In this document: positions 59,884 through 64,000 of the stretch, piece after piece
Layout of the letters: every line of letters starts with the position of its first letter
Numbering within the stretch: the stretch's first letter is position 1
From: F23-D06 sp045132055
GTDB taxonomy: Bacteria; Bacteroidota; Bacteroidia; Bacteroidales; WCHB1-69
Direction: 5' to 3'
Assembly: GCA_045132055.1 (NCBI GenBank)
Contig: JBGURP010000033.1
Span: forward strand, 124,001 to 188,000
DNA length: 64,000 nucleotides
Position numbers and translations under genes: made by a program
Notes under the pieces: generated by a model
Seen by the model: the letters and a program-made list of their open reading frames with translations, nothing else
The model's database searches: none
What the model was told of the DNA's origin: nothing

Positions 59884-61269
59884 ATGAAAAAACTCTTCAC
59901 CATATTCCTCATTCTCTGGTGCTTCATCCTTTCGGCGCAGACCGATATCCCGTATGTGTCCGTTGATTTGAAGCAAATAACGCCTTACAATGCTATCTTG
60001 AAATTTCATTCAAATAAGGACTGCCATCATTATTATGTTTATAAAGACAGGGGAAACGAAGTGATTCTTTGGGCAACAGTTTTTGGAATGATACCGGAAG
60101 ATGTGGTTTCTTCATTCGGTAATCGTATTGACACAGTAGAGGAAGATTGGACTTCTCATTGGACAGATCTTGATCCCGAACACAACTGTCAAGTTTATGT
60201 AGTCCCTTGTGATGCTGATGATCATCACTATTCTTGTGAAGCGACGAGATTCAAAACTTTTTTCGATGGTGGTCAGGGACGCTCTACCATACAAATATCA
60301 AGCAATTTCATCACCGATACATCAGCATATATTTTATGTGTACCTAATGAGGAAACAGCAGGATACTATAACGGTATTATACCTTCCGATTGGTTCAACA
60401 AGCTGGGACTTGATTCAGTGTGTCGGCTTATGCAAACCCATGAGATGCTGTACGAGACGGATAGATGGGGGCATCTTTTCCTGAATCGTGGCACCCGTTA
60501 TGCCGTTGTTGCGTTTGGAAAAAATGGCAATGGCGAGTTTGGAGACACTACAGTGCACTGGTTTACCACTTTAGGCAAAAAACAGATTGTGGAACAGGAT
60601 ACATCACCAGTTATTTTCTATTCGAGCGGTGGTTTTACAGGCTTTATTCCAGAAGACCAATGGCCGCAATATGTTGTGCGAGCATCTGTGGCCGACGGAT
60701 CCAGAATTCTTCAGGAAGTGGGATTGGGAGAAGGGAATATTATACTTGCCACATTGCCTGTAAGCGACTATTTTGTGGATGTTGTCCGCAAATCGGATGG
60801 AGGAGAAGTGTCGGAATTGATGCTGAGTATTAGAAAAGAAGATGTTACGAAAGAGTATTTCAAAGAGAATGACAATTTCGAATGGACAAGATTACGCCAG
60901 GATTACACTTATGCATTGGGAAATGTAGATGGAACAGCAGTCACCCCTTTTATTTTCACGAAATTGTACTATGTCAATGGGTGTTTTATTGCTAAAACCC
61001 ATTCTGGAAACAAATTGTATGATGTCCTGTTAACACCCAAAGGTAAGTATATCATTGGAACAGAAAGAGGATACGATAAGATTATCTATGACTCTTTTTC
61101 CGATAATCTTTATGTGTTAAAATCAGGGAAAGTCGGGGTTTGCGATATGCACGGCCGGGAAATTGTAAAAGCTGTGTATGATGACATCATAGATATGGAG
61201 ACCTGTTATAAAGCATTGAAAGATGGCAAAGAAATTCTTTTGGACAAGTTTGGGAAAATAATCAACTAA
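59884..61269 (+). CDS. Exported protein of unknown function with C-terminal WG-like repeats
   Basis: This is a 461-residue protein with a signal peptide (LFTIFLILWCFILSAQ). The N-terminal 130 residues look like a fibronectin-III-like sandwich (YVSVDLKQITPYNAILKFHS). A middle region follows, with the repeated pattern STIQISSNFITDTSAYI, then SPVIFYSSGGFTGFI. The last 100 residues (YDKIIYDSFSDNLYVLKSGK, then GVCDMHGREIVKAVYDDI) resemble WG beta-propeller-like repeats. It is AT-richer than its neighbours. It is divergent from XRE copy 1 and 2 bases upstream of the patatin gene. Function unknown. Confidence 0.68.
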   Translation: MKKLFTIFLILWCFILSAQTDIPYVSVDLKQITPYNAILKFHSNKDCHHYYVYKDRGNEVILWATVFGMIPEDVVSSFGNRIDTVEEDWTSHWTDLDPEHNCQVYVVPCDADDHHYSCEATRFKTFFDGGQGRSTIQISSNFITDTSAYILCVPNEETAGYYNGIIPSDWFNKLGLDSVCRLMQTHEMLYETDRWGHLFLNRGTRYAVVAFGKNGNGEFGDTTVHWFTTLGKKQIVEQDTSPVIFYSSGGFTGFIPEDQWPQYVVRASVADGSRILQEVGLGEGNIILATLPVSDYFVDVVRKSDGGEVSELMLSIRKEDVTKEYFKENDNFEWTRLRQDYTYALGNVDGTAVTPFIFTKLYYVNGCFIAKTHSGNKLYDVLLTPKGKYIIGTERGYDKIIYDSFSDNLYVLKSGKVGVCDMHGREIVKAVYDDIIDMETCYKALKDGKEILLDKFGKIIN

Positions 61270-61271
61270 CT

Positions 61272-62300
61272 ATGGCATATCATTTTAAAAATCTGGTTTT
61301 TGAAGGCGGTGGCGTGAAAGGCATTGCCTACGTGGGCGCGTTGGAAGTGCTCGACAGAGAAGGAATCTTGAACGACATTGAGCGTGTGGCGGGAACCTCC
61401 GCCGGCGCCATGGTGGCGGTCATGGTGGCCTTGCGCTACTCCGCCGAGGAGGTGTTGCAAGTGCTTGGAACACTCAACTTCAGGGATTTCAAGGACAGTT
61501 CCAAGGGCATTCTGCGCGACACCATACGCCTCCTGAAAAATTATGGCTGGTATAAGGGCGACTACTTCCGCGACCTGATGGCCAAGTTGATCGAAAAGAA
61601 AACCGGCAACGGCGAGATGACTTTCGAACAACTGGAGGCGACAGGCCAATACCGCGATCTCTATCTCGTGGGCGCGGATCTGACCACCGGTCTCTCCAAG
61701 GTGTTCAGTGTCCACAACCAGGAGACCAAGACGATGAAAGTGGCGGATGCTGCCCGCATCTCCATGTCCATTCCGCTCTTCTTCGCAGCCGTGCGCGGCG
61801 GCAAGGACAACAAACATCTATTCGTGGATGGCGGCCTGCTGGACAACTATACGGTCAAGACTTTCGACCGGCAGACCTATCTGGCGGACCTGAACAATGC
61901 CAGACGCACGGAGTACTACGAGAAAATCAACGAGAAGCTCAGGATGCAGCGAAGCACCTCCAGAAACGAGTATGTTTACAACAAGGAGACTCTCGGTTTT
62001 CGACTGGATGCCAAGGAAGACATCGACATGTATCTCACGCATGAGGAAAACTTCAAGGAGATCAAAGGTTTCTTTGACTATACCAAAGCCCTGGTAACCA
62101 CTCTCATCGATTTCCAGACCAATGTACACTTGCACAGCGACGACTGGCAGCGTACGGTCTATATTGATACTTTGGGTGTCAGAGCCATCGATTTTGACAT
62201 TCCGCAGGAAAAGAAAGATGCTCTGGTCGAATCGGGGAAACTCTATACCGAGGCCTATTTAGAGTGGTATAACAACGACGAGGAAAAGGCGAACAAGTAG
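61272..62300 (+). CDS. Patatin-like phospholipase
   Basis: The 342-residue product has the patatin motifs: the oxyanion loop EGGGVKGIAYVGAL (about 11-24), nucleophile Ser43 in GTSAGAM and catalytic Asp in FVDGGLLDNY (about 186). No signal peptide was seen, so it is probably cytoplasmic; the C-terminal 100 residues are helical and charged. It is a lipid acyl hydrolase, possibly acting on membrane phospholipids. It lies 2 bases after the unknown exported protein and before XRE cassette 2. Patatins occur in anti-phage systems, but nothing else here supports that. Confidence 0.88.
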   Translation: MAYHFKNLVFEGGGVKGIAYVGALEVLDREGILNDIERVAGTSAGAMVAVMVALRYSAEEVLQVLGTLNFRDFKDSSKGILRDTIRLLKNYGWYKGDYFRDLMAKLIEKKTGNGEMTFEQLEATGQYRDLYLVGADLTTGLSKVFSVHNQETKTMKVADAARISMSIPLFFAAVRGGKDNKHLFVDGGLLDNYTVKTFDRQTYLADLNNARRTEYYEKINEKLRMQRSTSRNEYVYNKETLGFRLDAKEDIDMYLTHEENFKEIKGFFDYTKALVTTLIDFQTNVHLHSDDWQRTVYIDTLGVRAIDFDIPQEKKDALVESGKLYTEAYLEWYNNDEEKANK

Positions 62301-62328
62301 GGGAGTGCTGTAAAACAGTCTTCCTTAA

Positions 62329-62643
62329 TCACATAAACTCATACTGCAAAATCGCCACATTCAGCGCGCTTTCCAGTTTGCATATTGTTTCAAGGGACAG
62401 GTTTTCCTCTCCTTTGAGAAGGCGTGAAACATATTGAGGCGAACACCCCATTCGATCTGCAACATCCTGTCTGGAAAGGTTTTGCTGCTTCATTGCCAAC
62501 GCAACTTTAATGGCAATCCGACGGGAATATCGCAACCATCCTTTCGATTTGGCATACTGCAGACGCTCTTCCTCCACACGCCAAGTGGAATCCTCCTGCG
62601 ATTGGTAGCGGCTTAATCTTTCTATCGCTTCTTCTCGGGTCAT
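62329..62643 (-). CDS. XRE-family regulator, copy 2
   Basis: This 104-residue protein is identical to copy 1 except for Thr20 and Leu in place of Met near the C-terminus. It has the same XRE helix-turn-helix (about 45-100) and the same four-base overlap (ATGA) with a 25-codon frame. The two regulators should recognise each other's operators, since the palindromes are identical, so they probably cross-regulate. Confidence 0.85.
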   Translation of the reverse strand: MTREEAIERLSRYQSQEDSTWRVEEERLQYAKSKGWLRYSRRIAIKVALAMKQQNLSRQDVADRMGCSPQYVSRLLKGEENLSLETICKLESALNVAILQYEFM

Positions 62644-62717
62644 AAGGCAACCTCCTTTTCATGATTGTAATGGACAGCCCATAAACGTCCATCCTCGATT
62701 GTCTTGTCAAATGTCAT
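62640..62717 (-). CDS. 25-residue peptide coupled to XRE copy 2
   Basis: The frame encodes MTFDKTIEDGRLWAVHY plus NHEKEVAL, ending in TGA that overlaps the XRE ATG. Compared with copy 1 it has Val6 to Thr and Arg16 to His; length and stop are unchanged. The preserved frame suggests that translation of the peptide matters. Confidence 0.55.
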   Translation of the reverse strand: MTFDKTIEDGRLWAVHYNHEKEVAL

Positions 62718-62742
62718 ATTTTTTAGTTTTCAGAATTTGCAA

Positions 62743-62750
62743 CAAAAGTA
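62743..62750 (-). promoter_or_regulatory. -7 box for XRE cassette 2
   Basis: TACTTTTG (62750 to 62743) matches TAnnTTTG and is identical to copy 1. Confidence 0.6.
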
Positions 62751-62766
62751 ATAAAATTTCCAATGC

Positions 62767-62782
62767 GAAACTTATAGGTTTC
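62767..62782. promoter_or_regulatory. Near-palindromic operator candidate, copy 2
   Basis: GAAACTTATAGGTTTC is identical to the element at 59797-59812. Sequence to its right has diverged between copies while this element has not. Confidence 0.55.
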
Positions 62783-62819
62783 GTATTTTTTTAGTGAAAA
62801 ATCGAATCGCGTTTTTTTC

Positions 62820-62827
62820 TACTTTTG
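62820..62827 (+). promoter_or_regulatory. -7 box for the 243-aa membrane protein gene
   Basis: TACTTTTG matches TAnnTTTG, 22 bases before ATG 62849. Confidence 0.5.
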
Positions 62828-62848
62828 CCGCCTGAAAGATTCAATGGT

Positions 62849-63580
62849 ATGAAAAAATCCCACAAGTCAAATTCCGTGACTATCCGCAGAATCCTCGGCA
62901 TCGCCGCATTGGTGTGCTGGGCCATCGTCATCGTGCCTTGGATTATTCTGCCAATTGGCGACAGATTGGCGTGGCAGATGCAAAACTGGTCATTGATTCC
63001 AGCCTCTGTTTTCACAACAGTGTATTTTATCCTGTTAACCATTAGGAACAACAAAGACGTTCGTCAGGATGAAAATAAAATTCTATATGGATATGTAATA
63101 AGGAATTGGTCGGTGTGCTGCATGGCAGTGATAATATGCGTAGCTCTCGTCCTCGTTGCCATATTTAAGGCCGACTATAAGGTGTGGAGCGATGGAAAGT
63201 ACGTGATATATGGCTACAAGGTATCTGACGATGAAAACGGTGGCTTCCGCAGTCCATCGATATTTGTTTTTTACGAACGGAAAGGTATTGTGGATGACAG
63301 ATTGGGTATGATTGGTGATATGCGACAATATCTGTTCGATACTGGAGATATGAGTCGGATACGAAAGGTTGATTATACCGTTTACGAACCGCTTGATTTG
63401 ATAAAGGAAGAGATGGATTATGTGCCATACGATAGCGACAGTGTGCGGCATCTTACCTCATTTTACCGATTAAGCGACAGAGATTATTACGAACAAATTC
63501 AGAACGACTCGCTTTTATCGTTGATAAACCAATATAATCTGCGTCAATCTGCGAGTTCTGTGGGAAAAGAAAGTATGTGA
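62849..63580 (+). CDS. Unknown membrane protein (243 aa)
   Basis: This protein has three hydrophobic segments: ILGIAALVCWAIVIVPWIIL (about 16-35), LIPASVFTTVYFILLTI (about 49-65) and MAVIICVALVLVAIF (about 92-107). A soluble C-terminal region follows (YVIYGYKVSDDENGGFRS, then DYTVYEPLDLIKEEMDYVPY). I do not recognise it. ATG 62849 follows a -7 box by about 22 bases, and upstream in-frame codons would lie in the promoter. It lies 12 bases before the cupin gene and may be co-transcribed with it. Its upstream region is XRE cassette 2. Confidence 0.7.
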   Translation: MKKSHKSNSVTIRRILGIAALVCWAIVIVPWIILPIGDRLAWQMQNWSLIPASVFTTVYFILLTIRNNKDVRQDENKILYGYVIRNWSVCCMAVIICVALVLVAIFKADYKVWSDGKYVIYGYKVSDDENGGFRSPSIFVFYERKGIVDDRLGMIGDMRQYLFDTGDMSRIRKVDYTVYEPLDLIKEEMDYVPYDSDSVRHLTSFYRLSDRDYYEQIQNDSLLSLINQYNLRQSASSVGKESM

Positions 63581-63591
63581 TCAAAAAAAAT

Positions 63592-64000
63592 ATGGGAGCA
63601 ACAGAATACATTCAAAAACTGGGTCTTGAGCCACATCCGGAAGGTGGCTATTACCGCCAGCTGTTTGGCAACGACGAAACGGGAGAAAAGCCTGTGTCTA
63701 CCATCTATTATATGCTGACAGCCAACGAAATGTCGGCATTCCATCGTCTACACAATATGGTGGAAATCTGGTATTTCCATGCCGGAGAGCCGCTCAATAT
63801 CTATGTCATTGAGCCCGGCGGGACGCTGACCGTCCACCGTCTTTCCGAGCAGGACGAAATGCAGGTTGTCATTCAGCCGGAGCACTGGTTCGCCGCCGAC
63901 ATCCCTTCCAAGCGTGGTTTCTCTCTCGTTGGCTGCGCCGTCGGTCCGGCCTTCCGTTTCGAGAACTTTGAATTGGCGAAGAAGTACGAGTTGCTGAAAC
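63592..64000 (+). CDS. DUF985 cupin protein (3' end outside window)
   Basis: The visible 136 residues match the DUF985/cupin_5 family: IQKLGLEPHPEGGYYRQLF, STIYYMLTANEMSAFHRL, EIWYFHAGEPLNIYVI, PEHWFAADIPS and GCAVGPAFRFENFELAKKYEL. This is a single beta-barrel cupin with His and Glu in the positions that would bind a ligand or metal; the biochemical role is not established. The family is usually about 140-165 residues, so little is missing. Confidence 0.87.
   Translation, partial: MGATEYIQKLGLEPHPEGGYYRQLFGNDETGEKPVSTIYYMLTANEMSAFHRLHNMVEIWYFHAGEPLNIYVIEPGGTLTVHRLSEQDEMQVVIQPEHWFAADIPSKRGFSLVGCAVGPAFRFENFELAKKYELLK

Larger units (their letters stand above)
62326..62829. repeat. Direct repeat, copy 2 (peptide/XRE cassette with divergent promoter)
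   Basis: This copy is nearly identical to 59356-59858, offset by 2970 bases with one T inserted near the right end. The left boundary is sharp at TAATCACATAAACTC in both copies. Confidence 0.88.

Noticed and set aside
61272..62300. Patatin plus XRE regulators as an anti-phage defence system
   Set aside because: Patatins appear as effectors in CBASS-type systems, but there is no nucleotide cyclase or other sensor gene here and the gene sits next to an unrelated exported protein.

Overview
The window looks like a chromosomal segment of a Bacteroidota bacterium, most likely order Bacteroidales. The evidence is a type IX secretion C-terminal sorting domain on a giant C10 protease, many intergenic -7 boxes of the Bacteroidota form TAnnTTTG with short leaders and no clear Shine-Dalgarno, a GT3 glycogen synthase fused to an alpha-glucan phosphorylase, and several Bacteroidales families (DUF4831, DUF5618, DUF3857, YfhO-like). 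No rRNA, tRNA, CRISPR array, complete insertion sequence or prophage was recognised.

Layout. 1-9.5 kb is mostly housekeeping: a radical SAM protein with two small envelope genes, a membrane zinc peptidase, then a block running sigma-54 activator, lptE, a TPR protein, secG, tig, clpP and clpX, with htpG convergent. 11.5-22.1 kb is a compact aryl-polyene/flexirubin-like lipid operon on the minus strand (ketosynthase, ACP, ketosynthase plus chain-length-factor-like fusion, small exporter, LolA-like carrier, hot-dog dehydratase, GT2). It is split in two by an AT-rich island (about 13.4-17.4 kb) that holds a hairpin array, three small exported proteins, a 216-bp nested inverted repeat and a DUF3990/HTH toxin-antitoxin-like pair. 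22.2-26.6 kb holds polysaccharide genes. 26.6-32.3 kb holds thiamine pyrophosphokinase, the glycogen synthase-phosphorylase fusion and an orphan CoA-transferase subunit. 32.4-43.7 kb holds a 2509-residue secreted C10 protease translationally coupled to lnt, then a DsbD-like protein. 44-46 kb holds a hemerythrin protein coupled to a LuxR regulator with a degenerate receiver. 46.3-52 kb holds two DUF3857/transglutaminase-like proteins and glgB. 52-55.4 kb holds DUF2147, an exported bleomycin-hydrolase-like peptidase and an unknown membrane protein. 55.6-59.3 kb is a GH29-GH3 fusion. 59.3-62.8 kb carries two nearly identical 0.5-kb cassettes (25-residue peptide plus XRE regulator plus divergent promoter) flanking an unknown exported protein and a patatin. 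The window ends in a cupin.

Functionally the segment combines protein quality control and envelope assembly, storage-glucan turnover (branching enzyme plus synthase/phosphorylase), secreted degradation of host or dietary polymers, and a lipid-pigment type pathway. The most unusual parts are the non-coding structures in the AT-rich island, the paired XRE cassettes, the pseudo-receiver next to hemerythrin, the orphan CoA-transferase subunit, a 28-bp palindromic repeat read in frame inside a ketosynthase, and purine-rich repeats that follow many stop codons on the sense strand.
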